DNA of 64,000 nt, from positions 124,001 to 188,000 of the forward strand of contig JAJFGG010000069.1 of the NCBI GenBank assembly GCA_021776235.1, in the 5' to 3' direction. Position numbers and translations under genes: made by a program. The notes under the pieces are model-generated. The model did no database searches. It had not been told where the DNA came from and saw nothing but the letters and a program-made list of their open reading frames with translations. Source of the DNA: Alphaproteobacteria bacterium. GTDB lineage: Bacteria; Pseudomonadota; Alphaproteobacteria; GCA-2731375. Of the stretch, positions 8,683-17,271 are shown piece by piece; the stretch's first letter is position 1, and every line of letters starts with the position of its first letter.

Positions 8683-8719
8683 GCGCCTTCGTCCACAGCA
8701 CCTGTGTGGACGGGGGCGC
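8683..8719 (+). terminator. Hairpin after the P460 gene, probable terminator
   Basis: A 15-bp stem (8683-8697 with 8705-8719, two G-T pairs) and a 7-nt loop lie 28 bp past the stop codon. A short GTGTTTT follows. The T-run is weak, so termination may be partial. A second small hairpin (GGCCCC/GGGGCC, 8807-8825) lies further on, between the convergent P460 and kinase genes. Confidence 0.55.
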
Positions 8720-8865
8720 GGGTGTTTTGGCAACTCGACAAAATTGAGGCTGACCCGGGCGATTGCCAAATGTAAGAAACGAAGATGGGCCTCTTTTGGC
8801 GGGTATGGCCCCTGTAATGGGGGCCTCACAAGTCAGCAATGATATAATGGGCAAACTGGCATAAA

Positions 8866-10365
8866 TCAGGCTGCGTAACTGGGTTTCTGCGGCGGGTATA
8901 CTGTGCGAAGGTGCGGAAAATGGCAGGTAACAGTGGTGCCCACGTCTATTTCGCTGGTCACCGAAACAGCCCCTTCGTGCTGGACCATCAATGCTTTCAC
9001 CAACGCCAGTCCCAGTCCCGAGCCTTCGAACTTTCGCCGCCAGGAAACTTCGATCTGATCGAAACGCCGGTTGATCTGCGCCAGTTCGTGTTCGGGTATA
9101 CCGACGCCCGTGTCGGCAATACTGAATTCCAATGAGCCGTCGCGGCGCAGGCCCGTCGCCACGGTGATGGCGCCGTCCATGGTATATTTGATGGCGTTGG
9201 ACAGCAAATCCTGGACAATGTGTTGTATGGCACTTTCGTCGGCGAAAAGCTGTGGCAGGTTTGGATCCAGGTTGTAGTGGAACGTAAGGGCGGTGGCCTC
9301 GGGTTGGCATGACATCATTCGTGTCGTGGTTTCCAGGCAGGCGCCCAAGGATAGGGCTTTTTCGTGCAGGTCGTTTTGTCCCAGTTGGATTTTCGTCAGG
9401 TCGAGCAGATCGCTGATGATCGCCAACAGGTGGCGTCCGCTATGATGAATATCCTCGGCATAGGACTGGTACTGCTGGCTGCCCAAAGGTCCGAAGGTTC
9501 CATCCTTCAAGATCTCGGAGAACCCAATAATGGCGTTTAGAGGCGTTAGCAGCTGATGGCTGACGTCGGCCAGGAATGCGGTTTTCGCACTGCTCTCTTC
9601 CTCGGCTCTTTTCATGCCAAGAGCTAGGCGTTTCTGCTGACGCTGATTGTCAATCAGCCGGCTGTTGCTGTGGTGCGCCATAGCCAGCAACAGCCCGATT
9701 ATAACGATGAACGTTGCCAGCATGATCCCCAGTTCCAGCAGCAGCGTCTGCTGGACGCGGGATTTTTGGGCCGTTACATCCGCCTGAATTTCATAGACGC
9801 CCAAAACCGCCTGCACGGGTTGGTCCGCCGACGCCGTCGCCGCAATGGAAAGATAATTAAGCACCACGTCGCGATCCGTATGCTCATACTCCGCGGTTTC
9901 AATTTGCTCCCGAAAGGTGACATTGGGACCTGCCTGGCCCGTCATGGCCGTTTTAAAACCGTCATTGGCGCTCTTATCGGCGCCGAATGGCGTGTCCTCC
10001 GTAGTAAAAATCGTATGACCCGAGGGCGCGATGATCGCCAGCCTAAAAATATTGGGGCGCAGGGCGATCTGGCTGGCCGCGACCTCTCCGATGCTTTGCC
10101 TGAGCCGGGTAACTTCGCCGTCGCTGTCCAATTTGTCCGGATCGGCATTTTGGGCCCGTGTCAACAGATGCTCGATGTCCGGGGCCTGCACCTGGGTCAT
10201 GGTCCGGCCCAGGGCAATGTTGTGCTCCGCAGCCGTTTGTACAATCTGCTCCTGAGACGCTGCTAAATGGACAAAACTCAGTCCGACGGCGCCCATCACG
10301 AATGCCGAGAGGCCAATGGCGGCCAATGCCGTGGGCGGCAACAGGCGCTTTTCCGACGCGTCCAT
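8866..10365 (-). CDS. Membrane sensor histidine kinase (orphan)
   Basis: A 499-aa histidine kinase. Transmembrane helices at about 12-34 and 207-230 enclose a periplasmic sensor region of about 170 residues of unknown ligand. A short coiled linker leads to a HisKA domain with phospho-acceptor H270 in the sequence VSHQLLTPLNAI, unusual in having QLL in place of the common ELR. The HATPase_c domain has the N box (QDLLSNAIKYT), G1 (ADTGVGIP) and G2 (GSGLGLAL). No response regulator lies beside it, so its partner is elsewhere. It is convergent with the P460 gene. The start at 10365 leaves a 180-bp gap to the MFS gene upstream, containing a perfect palindrome. Confidence 0.93.
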   Translation of the reverse strand: MDASEKRLLPPTALAAIGLSAFVMGAVGLSFVHLAASQEQIVQTAAEHNIALGRTMTQVQAPDIEHLLTRAQNADPDKLDSDGEVTRLRQSIGEVAASQIALRPNIFRLAIIAPSGHTIFTTEDTPFGADKSANDGFKTAMTGQAGPNVTFREQIETAEYEHTDRDVVLNYLSIAATASADQPVQAVLGVYEIQADVTAQKSRVQQTLLLELGIMLATFIVIIGLLLAMAHHSNSRLIDNQRQQKRLALGMKRAEEESSAKTAFLADVSHQLLTPLNAIIGFSEILKDGTFGPLGSQQYQSYAEDIHHSGRHLLAIISDLLDLTKIQLGQNDLHEKALSLGACLETTTRMMSCQPEATALTFHYNLDPNLPQLFADESAIQHIVQDLLSNAIKYTMDGAITVATGLRRDGSLEFSIADTGVGIPEHELAQINRRFDQIEVSWRRKFEGSGLGLALVKALMVQHEGAVSVTSEIDVGTTVTCHFPHLRTVYPPQKPSYAA

Positions 10366-10427
10366 TGTTACGACCTATCCTAATACGCAAAATTGCCCCA
10401 AGATCGTGGCATGGTAAACTCTAAATT

Positions 10428-10439
10428 CCCGTTAACGGG
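10428..10439. promoter_or_regulatory. 12-bp perfect palindrome, possible operator
   Basis: CCCGTTAACGGG lies 63 bp upstream of the kinase start codon in the gap after the MFS gene. It is a plausible operator for a dimeric regulator, but it is a single copy and no regulator gene sits beside it. Confidence 0.3.
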
Positions 10440-10545
10440 GCCATGGCGGCGCGGCGCGATGTGGGACATCGGGCAAGCCGCGCAACGCAGCCCAATGGCC
10501 TGGAAATCCGGTCAAATGGTTCAGGATAACCGCGACATACTCTCG

Positions 10546-11784
10546 TCATCGATGGACTTTTCGCACCGCCATGATGAAGCTGAGCAGCGAGCATAAGGCA
10601 ACAGCGGATAACAGGAGCAGGGGCGCGGCGTAGGATTCGCCGATCAGCCAGACCCACGAAATCAAGACCGGCGTGGCGGCCAGCGCCAGGGAGGACGCCA
10701 GGCCCAATAGTCCGTTGAGGGCGCCATAGGCTTGCGTCCCGACCAGTTCGGGCACGGCGAGGGCGCGGACGATGGTGATGATGCCAAGAGAGCCGCCGTA
10801 GAAAACCGGAAACAAATAGTTCAGGTTGTTGTCAGGCTGGGCCTTGGCAAGCAGCGCAAAACCAAGCAATAGAAAGCTGCCCGAAACCAAACCAGCCCTG
10901 CGGAAATCCAGCCACCTTTCGAATATGGTCACCACCACCCGCCCGGCCACCTGCATGGGTCCGATCAGGGCGATGGTGGCGACAATGGTTACCATGGCAA
11001 AGCCCCGTTCCAGCATCAGGGGAATGATATGCACGGTGACACCGGCCATGACGAAGGAGTTGGCCGTAAAACAGATACCAATCCACCACAGCACCGGGTT
11101 GTGCAGGGCATCGGCGACGGGGCCGGACTTGAGATCGATGGAGAATATTCTGGGCCGGTCGGATTGCCCGGCGCCCGGTACCCGTTCCAGGCGCAAGACA
11201 AAAGCGTGAATGGGCACACACACCACCAGCAGAATGACGCCAAGCAGAGTAAAACTGTCGCGCCAGTCGACCACATCAATCAGTAAGCTGATCAAAGGAA
11301 TAAATACCGTGCTGGCGAAACCGGCTATCAATGTCATCAAGGTGACGCCCTGACGCGCCCGGGTACCCAGGGTGGCAACCAGCACCGCGAAACCCGATGG
11401 ATACAGGGTTGCCGCCATGGCCAGGCCCAGACCGATCCAGACCGCGTAATAGGCGGTCAAAGTCTCGATTTGGGCCGCAATGAACAACAATGCCGCGCCC
11501 AAGGCAGACGCGCCGGTCATCAACCAGCGTCCGCCAAAGCGGTCCAGAACGCTGCCGGCACTGACCGAAAACAGGCCGACCACCAAAAGGGACAGGGTAA
11601 AGGCGCCGGTAATTTCCGCCTTGCTCCAATCGAACGCCGCCGTCAGGGGTCTGATGAAGACGGCAAAGCCATAGAACATGATGCCCCAGGATACGGTCTG
11701 CGCAATGGACAGCCAGATGACAAAGGACATGGCGCGGGAATCGCGCCACAACGAGGTTTCGGATAGATGCATGGCTTGCGGCAT
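10546..11784 (-). CDS. MFS transporter
   Basis: A 412-aa major facilitator permease with twelve predicted membrane helices. The first follows a short cytoplasmic N-terminus (IWLSIAQTVSWGIMFYGFAV). The loop after helix 2 has the MFS signature GSVLDRFGGRW, and a long central loop (about 190-215, VPGAGQSDRPR) separates the two six-helix halves. The helix pattern resembles the oxalate/formate and monocarboxylate-type MFS group, but the substrate cannot be stated. No adjacent metabolic gene is cotranscribed. The upstream 167 bp separate it divergently from the DsbA-like gene. Confidence 0.88.
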   Translation of the reverse strand: MPQAMHLSETSLWRDSRAMSFVIWLSIAQTVSWGIMFYGFAVFIRPLTAAFDWSKAEITGAFTLSLLVVGLFSVSAGSVLDRFGGRWLMTGASALGAALLFIAAQIETLTAYYAVWIGLGLAMAATLYPSGFAVLVATLGTRARQGVTLMTLIAGFASTVFIPLISLLIDVVDWRDSFTLLGVILLVVCVPIHAFVLRLERVPGAGQSDRPRIFSIDLKSGPVADALHNPVLWWIGICFTANSFVMAGVTVHIIPLMLERGFAMVTIVATIALIGPMQVAGRVVVTIFERWLDFRRAGLVSGSFLLLGFALLAKAQPDNNLNYLFPVFYGGSLGIITIVRALAVPELVGTQAYGALNGLLGLASSLALAATPVLISWVWLIGESYAAPLLLLSAVALCSLLSFIMAVRKVHR

Positions 11785-11951
11785 GCCTAATCCGGCTCAC
11801 GTGCGGCAAAGAGTTTCTGGCTTGTTCCGAAAGATATCATTTGGCAAAACATCCGCTTGCGGCGAATAATTCGATGATCATTCGGTGCGCTCCAACGGGA
11901 TGTGCCGGGAATGATGATCGATATTGAATTTCCAGATTAGGAATAGACACC

Positions 11952-12557
11952 GTGCCCATGTTTGAATTTCATTTCGATTTCGGTAGTCCCAATGCCTACC
12001 TTTGCCACAAAGTTTTGCCCGACATGGTCGCGCGCACAGGTGTTGCCTGTAGCTATTTACCCGTATTGCTTGGCGGGGTGTTTAAGCTGACCAACAATAA
12101 ATCGCCAATGGAACAGTTCCAAGGGATCAAAAACAAGAACGAGTACGGCGCTCTGGAGATGGACCGATTTATCCGCAAGCATGGCCTGACCAAATTCAAA
12201 CGCAATCCGCATTTTCCGGTCAATACCGTGCAGATCATGCGTGGCGCCATCGTGGCCCAGCATGCCGGTCGGCTTGCCGAATACGTTGATGCCGTCTTCA
12301 TGCATATGTGGGAAGAGCCGAAAAAGATGGACGATCCCGATGTCATCTCGACCGCCCTCGATCAATCCGGCTTCGACGGCGCCGCGATCCTGGCGGCTAT
12401 CCAGGAGCAAGCGGTGAAGGACGAGCTGCTGGCCAACACGTCCGCTTCGGTGGCCCGTGGCACATTCGGCAGCCCGACATTTTTTGTCGGTGACGAGATC
12501 TACTTCGGCAAGGACCGTTTGGCCGACGTGGAAGCGGAAATAGAGCGGCAGAAATGA
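11952..12557 (+). CDS. DsbA-like 2-hydroxychromene-2-carboxylate isomerase family protein
   Basis: A 201-aa thioredoxin-fold protein of the HCCA isomerase/kappa GST group. The N-terminus FHFDFGSPNAYL carries the serine that activates glutathione in this family, in place of the CxxC of true DsbA. A helical insertion fills the centre, and the C-terminus has the GTFGSPTFFVGDEIYFGKDRL motif region typical of the family. Members isomerise aromatic degradation intermediates, or act on other small substrates. Start is GTG 11952 or ATG 11958. It precedes the LLM monooxygenase by 35 bp, so the two may form a catabolic operon. Confidence 0.88.
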   Translation: MPMFEFHFDFGSPNAYLCHKVLPDMVARTGVACSYLPVLLGGVFKLTNNKSPMEQFQGIKNKNEYGALEMDRFIRKHGLTKFKRNPHFPVNTVQIMRGAIVAQHAGRLAEYVDAVFMHMWEEPKKMDDPDVISTALDQSGFDGAAILAAIQEQAVKDELLANTSASVARGTFGSPTFFVGDEIYFGKDRLADVEAEIERQK

Positions 12558-12592
12558 CCGGTTCGGGCGTTTTAACATTGTTGAGGTGAGGC

Positions 12593-13924
12593 ATGGCCGG
12601 GGATCGACAACTACGGCTGGGGGCGTTCATGCGACCGGTCAGTATTCATACCGCGTCCTGGCGCTATCCCGGCGGTATGCCGGATGCGAATTTCAATCTG
12701 AAGGCCATTACCCGCTTTGCCCAGACCCTTGAACGGGGGCGGTTTGATGCCTTCTTCATGGCGGATCACCTGGCGGTGCTTAACATGCCCATGGAGGCAC
12801 TGAAGCGAAGCGCCACCGTGACCTCTTTCGATCCCTTGACCTTGCTGCCCGCCCTGGCCATGGTGACAGAGCATCTGGGCCTGGTCGCGACCGCTTCTTC
12901 CACTTTCGAGCCGCCCTATGTTATCGCCCGGCGCTTTGCCTCCCTTGATCATCTTAGCGGCGGCCGGGCCGGCTGGAATCTGGTTACCACCTCCAACCCC
13001 GACGCGGCGCTGAATTTCGGCCTGGAAGAGCATATGGAGCATGGCGAACGTTATCGCCGCGCCCGCGAGTTCTTCGATGTGGTGACCGGCCTGTGGGACA
13101 GCTGGGCCGATGATGCCTTTATTCGGGATGTCGACGCCGGCGTCTATTTCGATCCCGAGAAACTGCATGTGCTTGATCATAAGGGCAAGTACCTCTCGGT
13201 GCGGGGGCCGCTTAACATCGCCCGCCCGATCCAGGGCTGGCCGGTCATCGTACAGGCGGGGGCCTCGGATGCCGGGCGTCAACTGGCGGCGGAGACGGCG
13301 GAGGTCATCTTTGCGGCGCAAAGCACCCTGGCCGAAGGACAGCGTTTCTACGCTGATGTGAAAGGCCGGATGGACGCACTGGGACGGCCGCGGGAGCATT
13401 TGAAAATCCTGCCCGGCGCCTTCGTGGTGGTCGGGGACACCTTGGCCGAGGCCCAGGCAAAGCGCGCTCTGCTGGACAGCCTGGTGCATTATGACAGCGG
13501 CATCGCCTCCCTTTCCATCGCCTTGGGGCACGATGCCTCGGGTTTTGACCCGGATGGCCCACTGCCCGAGATACCGGAAAGCAACGCCTCGAAAAGCGGC
13601 CGCGAGCGGGTTCTGGCGCTGGCGGCGCGGGAAAACCTTACCGTCCGGCAACTGGCCGGACGCCTGGGCGGCTATTCCGGCCTGGCCATGGTCGGCACCC
13701 CCGGCATGATCGCGGACCAGATGGAAGAATGGCTGCTGGAGGCGGGTTGCGATGGCTTCAACGTGATGTTCCCCTATTTGCCGGACGGCCTGGAGGATTT
13801 CGTCGACCAGGTCGTGCCCGAGCTACAGCGCCGCGGCCTGTTCCGCCGCGAATACGAGGGTAAGACGCTGCGGGAGAACCTTGGCCTGCCAAGGCCTGGC
13901 AATCAATTTTTTCCGGCTACTTGA
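12593..13924 (+). CDS. LLM-class flavin-dependent monooxygenase (NtaA/SnaA/DszA type)
   Basis: A 443-aa bacterial luciferase-fold monooxygenase that would use reduced FMN supplied by a separate reductase. The FDAFFMADHLAV strand, FEPPYVIARRFASLDHLSGGRAGWNLVTT region and the PVIVQAGASDAGRQLAAE segment are hallmarks of the nitrilotriacetate/dibenzothiophene-sulfone monooxygenase branch. Members oxidise small amines, sulfonates, sulfones or thioethers. The neighbouring TauD-like dioxygenase and DsbA-like protein suggest a xenobiotic or organosulfur block, though no sulfonate transporter is visible. ATG 12593 follows a GAGGTGAGGC ribosome binding region. Confidence 0.92.
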   Translation: MAGDRQLRLGAFMRPVSIHTASWRYPGGMPDANFNLKAITRFAQTLERGRFDAFFMADHLAVLNMPMEALKRSATVTSFDPLTLLPALAMVTEHLGLVATASSTFEPPYVIARRFASLDHLSGGRAGWNLVTTSNPDAALNFGLEEHMEHGERYRRAREFFDVVTGLWDSWADDAFIRDVDAGVYFDPEKLHVLDHKGKYLSVRGPLNIARPIQGWPVIVQAGASDAGRQLAAETAEVIFAAQSTLAEGQRFYADVKGRMDALGRPREHLKILPGAFVVVGDTLAEAQAKRALLDSLVHYDSGIASLSIALGHDASGFDPDGPLPEIPESNASKSGRERVLALAARENLTVRQLAGRLGGYSGLAMVGTPGMIADQMEEWLLEAGCDGFNVMFPYLPDGLEDFVDQVVPELQRRGLFRREYEGKTLRENLGLPRPGNQFFPAT

Positions 13925-13958
13925 TGCCGTCGATAATTGCATAGAATTACGCCTGTGG

Positions 13959-14354
13959 TTATTGACCGCTCAATAGATTTCCGAGCGTCATCAGGATGCC
14001 GATGCAGCCCATCGTGATGCCAAAGCCATTGATCACGAAGGCCAGATAGGCCGCCGGCAAAGAGGCGTACTGGTGCAAATTCTGACGCCGGCGGATCGCC
14101 TTGAAATGGGCGGCAACCGCACCTCGGCCGAGATACCAGATCAACATTGACCAACCGATTACATAGATTGCGCCCTGAGAATATGGCTGTGTCAGGGTCA
14201 CGCCCGCAACCACGGCCATGATGGCCAGGCCTTTTAAGGGGTTGGTCGCCGACAAGGGCACCCGGCCACTTTTCACCCGTGCGATACTGACAACATTGTA
14301 CGCCGCCCCGACCAGCGCATATACAATCTGCAGGCTGATTACGACGCCCATCAA
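13959..14354 (-). CDS. Small integral membrane protein, unknown
   Basis: A 131-aa hydrophobic protein with four likely membrane helices, at about 4-22, 43-62, 64-82 and 100-125. The central loop KAIRRRQNLHQYAS is basic and should be cytoplasmic. I recognise no family. It is convergent with the monooxygenase gene and lies 69 bp downstream of the TauD-like gene on the same strand, so cotranscription with it is possible. Confidence 0.65.
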   Translation of the reverse strand: MMGVVISLQIVYALVGAAYNVVSIARVKSGRVPLSATNPLKGLAIMAVVAGVTLTQPYSQGAIYVIGWSMLIWYLGRGAVAAHFKAIRRRQNLHQYASLPAAYLAFVINGFGITMGCIGILMTLGNLLSGQ

Positions 14355-14423
14355 TTACCCTGGCCGCCCACCGCAGTGCCCAATTCGGCGGCTGCCGGCA
14401 ACACCGTTATATTGCGCGGCGGT

Positions 14424-15344
14424 CTATTCGGCGGCGTCCGCGGCGCCGCCGGCCTGGGCTTTGAGGAAGCCGCCCAGTTGGCGGTCGTGGCGGCTCATGG
14501 CGGAGCGTCGCGCCTGCTTTGTCCACGGCTGCCAACGCGCTCCGGCCCCTTCGGGCCGGTCACCCATGACCGTGACCCGCTGAATAATCCGTTCCTCGGT
14601 GAAGTCGTTCAGCACGGAATGCTGGGTGCATCGGTTGTCCCACATCCCGATGGTGCCTTCGTTCCAGTGATAGCGCACCGTGAAACGGGGATTCTGTACC
14701 CAGCGGGTCAGGAAAACCAGCAGGGCATCGCTCTCGGGCGCGCTCATCTCGACGATGCGCCGGGTAAAGTGCTCGTTGACGTAGAGTGCTTTGCGGCCGG
14801 TTTCCGGGTGCACGCGCACCACCGGGTGGATCGCCATTTTGTCCGCCCTGTCATGGGGGTGGGCGTCATGCAGCGCGGACAGTCCGGTGCACATTTCCTG
14901 CATCGGCGGCGACAGCGCCTCGAAGGCCGCGCACAGATTGCTCCACATGGTATCGCCCCCGGTGTCGGGGCATTTCACCATGTTGAGGATCGACATCAAG
15001 GCCGGTTCGGCCTGAAAGGTAAGGTCCGTATGCCACTCGTCCGCGATGCCGCCCTGGCTTGCGGTCAGCTTGAAGATCTCGGGATGTTGCACGGAATTCC
15101 GATCCGTGAGGTTAGGGTGGCCCTCAAGCGGGCCGAACGGGCGGCCGAAGGCAACATGTTCGTCCATGCTCATATGCTGCTCGGGAAAGAACAGCACCAT
15201 GTGCTCGTTCAACAGCCGCTTGATCGCGGCGATATCGACCTCGTCGGCATCCGCCAGCCTGAGCCCGCGCACCTCCGCGCCGAGCGCCCCGGCCAGGCGC
15301 GTGACGTCCCACTGGTTCCTGATTGCTTCCGTTGCCATTGCCAT
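14424..15344 (-). CDS. TauD/TfdA-family Fe(II)/2-oxoglutarate dioxygenase
   Basis: A 306-aa non-heme iron dioxygenase that couples oxidative decarboxylation of 2-oxoglutarate to hydroxylation of a small acid such as a sulfonate or phenoxyacid. The facial triad is complete: H105 and D107 (EWHTDLTF) and distal H242 (CTQHSV), with an arginine near 251-256 for 2-oxoglutarate binding. Length is normal for the family. The C-terminal 50 residues after the VTVMGD motif are polar and probably disordered. Neighbouring LLM monooxygenase and GST genes support an accessory catabolic role, but the substrate is not visible. Confidence 0.92.
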   Translation of the reverse strand: MAMATEAIRNQWDVTRLAGALGAEVRGLRLADADEVDIAAIKRLLNEHMVLFFPEQHMSMDEHVAFGRPFGPLEGHPNLTDRNSVQHPEIFKLTASQGGIADEWHTDLTFQAEPALMSILNMVKCPDTGGDTMWSNLCAAFEALSPPMQEMCTGLSALHDAHPHDRADKMAIHPVVRVHPETGRKALYVNEHFTRRIVEMSAPESDALLVFLTRWVQNPRFTVRYHWNEGTIGMWDNRCTQHSVLNDFTEERIIQRVTVMGDRPEGAGARWQPWTKQARRSAMSRHDRQLGGFLKAQAGGAADAAE

Positions 15345-15496
15345 CTACCTCCAGCGACATGCGAAAAAAGTTGCGCCTATGATAGGCTCCCAGGAGTTGC
15401 GGAGTCCACTGCGCCTTGGAAAATTCCGACCGGCACTGGGCCAGGAGATCGACCGTTTTCAGGCCTGCCGGCCGGCCGCCAGGGCCGGGCTTGGTG

Positions 15497-15892
15497 CTAC
15501 AGCCCAGCAACGCCGGCGCGCGCGCAGTCCTCGTCTTCCTGCCCGGTGCCGCCGCCGACACCGCAGGCACCCTCGACCACACCATCGCGGATGACCGGCA
15601 CGGCACCCTGGCCCATGATCATATGGCCACCTTCGGCTGCGACGATGCCACGGAAGGTCGGATGCTCGGCCCGTTCGGTCAGTTCGCCACTGGGGCGGCC
15701 GAAGGCGGCGGACGCGATCGCCTTGCCCTGGCTGCCATAGACGCCGGCCCACATGGTCTGATCCATGCGCTGAAAAACCAGCAAACGGCCGCCGCCGTCG
15801 CAGACCGCCACATTGATCCTGATATCGAGTTCCGCGGCTTTCGCCAACGCGCCCTGTGCGATGCGATTGGCTTCTTCCAGCGTCAATGCCAT
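15497..15892 (-). CDS. HbpS/GlcG family protein
   Basis: A 131-aa single-domain protein of the GlcG/HbpS (DUF336) family. The pattern VAVCDGGGRLLVFQRMDQT, then KAIASAAFGRPS, and a glycine-rich GVVEGACGVGGGTGQEDEDCARAG tail is characteristic. Members bind heme or cobalamin, or occur as uncharacterised partners of oxidoreductase operons. No signal peptide is seen. It lies upstream of the TauD-like gene on the same strand with a 152-bp gap. A second family member is at 52102-52617. Confidence 0.88.
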   Translation of the reverse strand: MALTLEEANRIAQGALAKAAELDIRINVAVCDGGGRLLVFQRMDQTMWAGVYGSQGKAIASAAFGRPSGELTERAEHPTFRGIVAAEGGHMIMGQGAVPVIRDGVVEGACGVGGGTGQEDEDCARAGVAGL

Positions 15893-15990
15893 CTATCTGC
15901 CCCTTCTTTGGCCGCGGGCGTCCATGCATGCGCCCGAACTGGCGTGATCATGTACATACCCATTCGCTTTTGTCTAACGCTAGCCATAGG

Positions 15991-16689
15991 ATGGCCTCCA
16001 CATTAATGGGATTAGTCGTCTTGCAGCTATTCTGGACCCCGGCATCACCCTTCACCCGCAAGGTCGTCGTATGCGCCCGAGAGCTTGGCCTGTGGGGGCA
16101 GATTGAGGTTCGGCCCACTGCATGGCCGCTGGATTGGGGTTATGCCACGGTGCCCTTTACCGCCGGCCTGGCAGAGGCCAATCCGGTTGCCAGAATTCCC
16201 ACTTTAGTGACGGATGATGGCACGGCATTGGGGGATTCGACCCTGATTTGCCAGTATCTAAACCACTGGGTGCAAAACGCGGCCACAACCCCGGCAGAGA
16301 GCGCCACGATCATCCCGGTGGATGGGGCCCAGTGGTCAATGTGGTCGTTGTATGCCGTCGCCGACGGTTTGCTGGAAGCGCAGGTCGCCATGCGGGCGGA
16401 AATGCTGCGTCCGGCGGCTTTCCGGTCCGAAGATTATCTGCAGAAACAACGGGACCGTATTGCCCGCTGCTTTGACTATTGCGAGCAACGGCCCGGGGAA
16501 CTGGACGCACCCGGCAGCCTGCCCAATCTGGCGCAAATCACCCTCGGTATCGCCTGCGGCTACCAGGATTGGCGCGATTGGCTAGGGGATTTCAGGTCCA
16601 ACCGCCCAAACCTAAGGACCTGGTACGATAAATATTCCCAGCGCCCCGCCATGTTGGCAACCGAACCCCGGGACACGCCCGAAGCGTAG
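15991..16689 (+). CDS. Glutathione S-transferase family protein
   Basis: About 232 aa. The N-terminal thioredoxin-like domain starts with LQLFWTPASPFTRKVVVCARE, placing a serine near the glutathione site. A helical C-terminal domain contains QKQRDRIARCFDYCEQ and ends with WYDKYSQRPAM, both typical of GSTs. The frame is open from 15856, but the first residues before 15991 would overlap the divergent GlcG-like gene and do not look like GST, so ATG 15991 or 16006 is the likely start. The TAG stop (16687-16689) is part of a short repeat shared with the convergent ubiX gene. Confidence 0.85.
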   Translation: MASTLMGLVVLQLFWTPASPFTRKVVVCARELGLWGQIEVRPTAWPLDWGYATVPFTAGLAEANPVARIPTLVTDDGTALGDSTLICQYLNHWVQNAATTPAESATIIPVDGAQWSMWSLYAVADGLLEAQVAMRAEMLRPAAFRSEDYLQKQRDRIARCFDYCEQRPGELDAPGSLPNLAQITLGIACGYQDWRDWLGDFRSNRPNLRTWYDKYSQRPAMLATEPRDTPEA

Positions 16690-16706
16690 CCCGGAAATAC
16701 TCTAAG
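16687..16706. repeat. Short TAG-bounded repeat between convergent genes
   Basis: TAGCCCGGAAATACTCTAAG. Its left end provides the TAG stop of the GST gene, and its right end, read on the minus strand, provides the TAG stop of ubiX. It matches the outer terminal repeat of the element at 18194-18457 and the copies near 51067 and 58072. Confidence 0.7.
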
Positions 16707-17271
16707 AATTTTCGTCGCCCCAGCGGGGGAACAGCGCGTGGGTGATGCCCAACTGGTCCAGGGCGCGGCCGACGCCCTGGTCGACGATGTCCTGGATGGT
16801 TTCGGGCTTGTGGTAAAAGGCCGGCATGGGCGGCTGGATGATGGCGCCGTAGTCGGCCGCGCGGACCATCAGGTCCAGATGGCCCTTGTGCAGCGGTGTT
16901 TCGCGCACCATCAGGACCAGGGGGCGGCGCTCCTTCAGGGTCACATCCGCTGCGCGGGCGATCAGGTCGGCGTCGTAGGAATTGGCGATGGCTGACAGGG
17001 TCTTGATGGAACAGGGTGCGACGATCATGCCCCGGGTCAGAAATGAACCCGATGAAATGGAGGCTGCGATATCCTTGTTGGAATGGACCACGTCGGCCAG
17101 GGCCCGCACATCGGCCAAAGTCAAGTCGGTTTCATACTTGAGCGTTTGCACCGCCGCTTCACTGACGACAAGGTGGGTGGGCACCGTCAGCCGACGCAGG
17201 GCGCGCAAAATTTCGATGCCATAGATGACGCCGCTGGCGCCTGTGATCGCCACCACCAGGGGCAGGCTCAT
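16702..17271 (-). CDS. ubiX: UbiX-type flavin prenyltransferase
   Basis: Makes prenylated FMN, the cofactor of UbiD-type decarboxylases in ubiquinone synthesis and aromatic acid metabolism. The 189-aa product from ATG 17271 has the flavoprotein nucleotide-binding start ITGASGVIYGIEILRAL. The CSIKTLSAIANSYDADLIARAADV segment and the RETPLHKGHLDLMVRAADYGAIIQPPMPAFY stretch are both diagnostic. The TGA of the upstream EamA gene overlaps its ATG (ATGA), so the two are translationally coupled. No ubiD is in the window. Confidence 0.93.
   Translation of the reverse strand: MSLPLVVAITGASGVIYGIEILRALRRLTVPTHLVVSEAAVQTLKYETDLTLADVRALADVVHSNKDIAASISSGSFLTRGMIVAPCSIKTLSAIANSYDADLIARAADVTLKERRPLVLMVRETPLHKGHLDLMVRAADYGAIIQPPMPAFYHKPETIQDIVDQGVGRALDQLGITHALFPRWGDENS

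Noticed and set aside
14376-15740. A 454-aa plus-strand frame over the TauD-like and GlcG-like genes
   Set aside because: Overlaps two recognisable genes on the other strand and shows no family motif.
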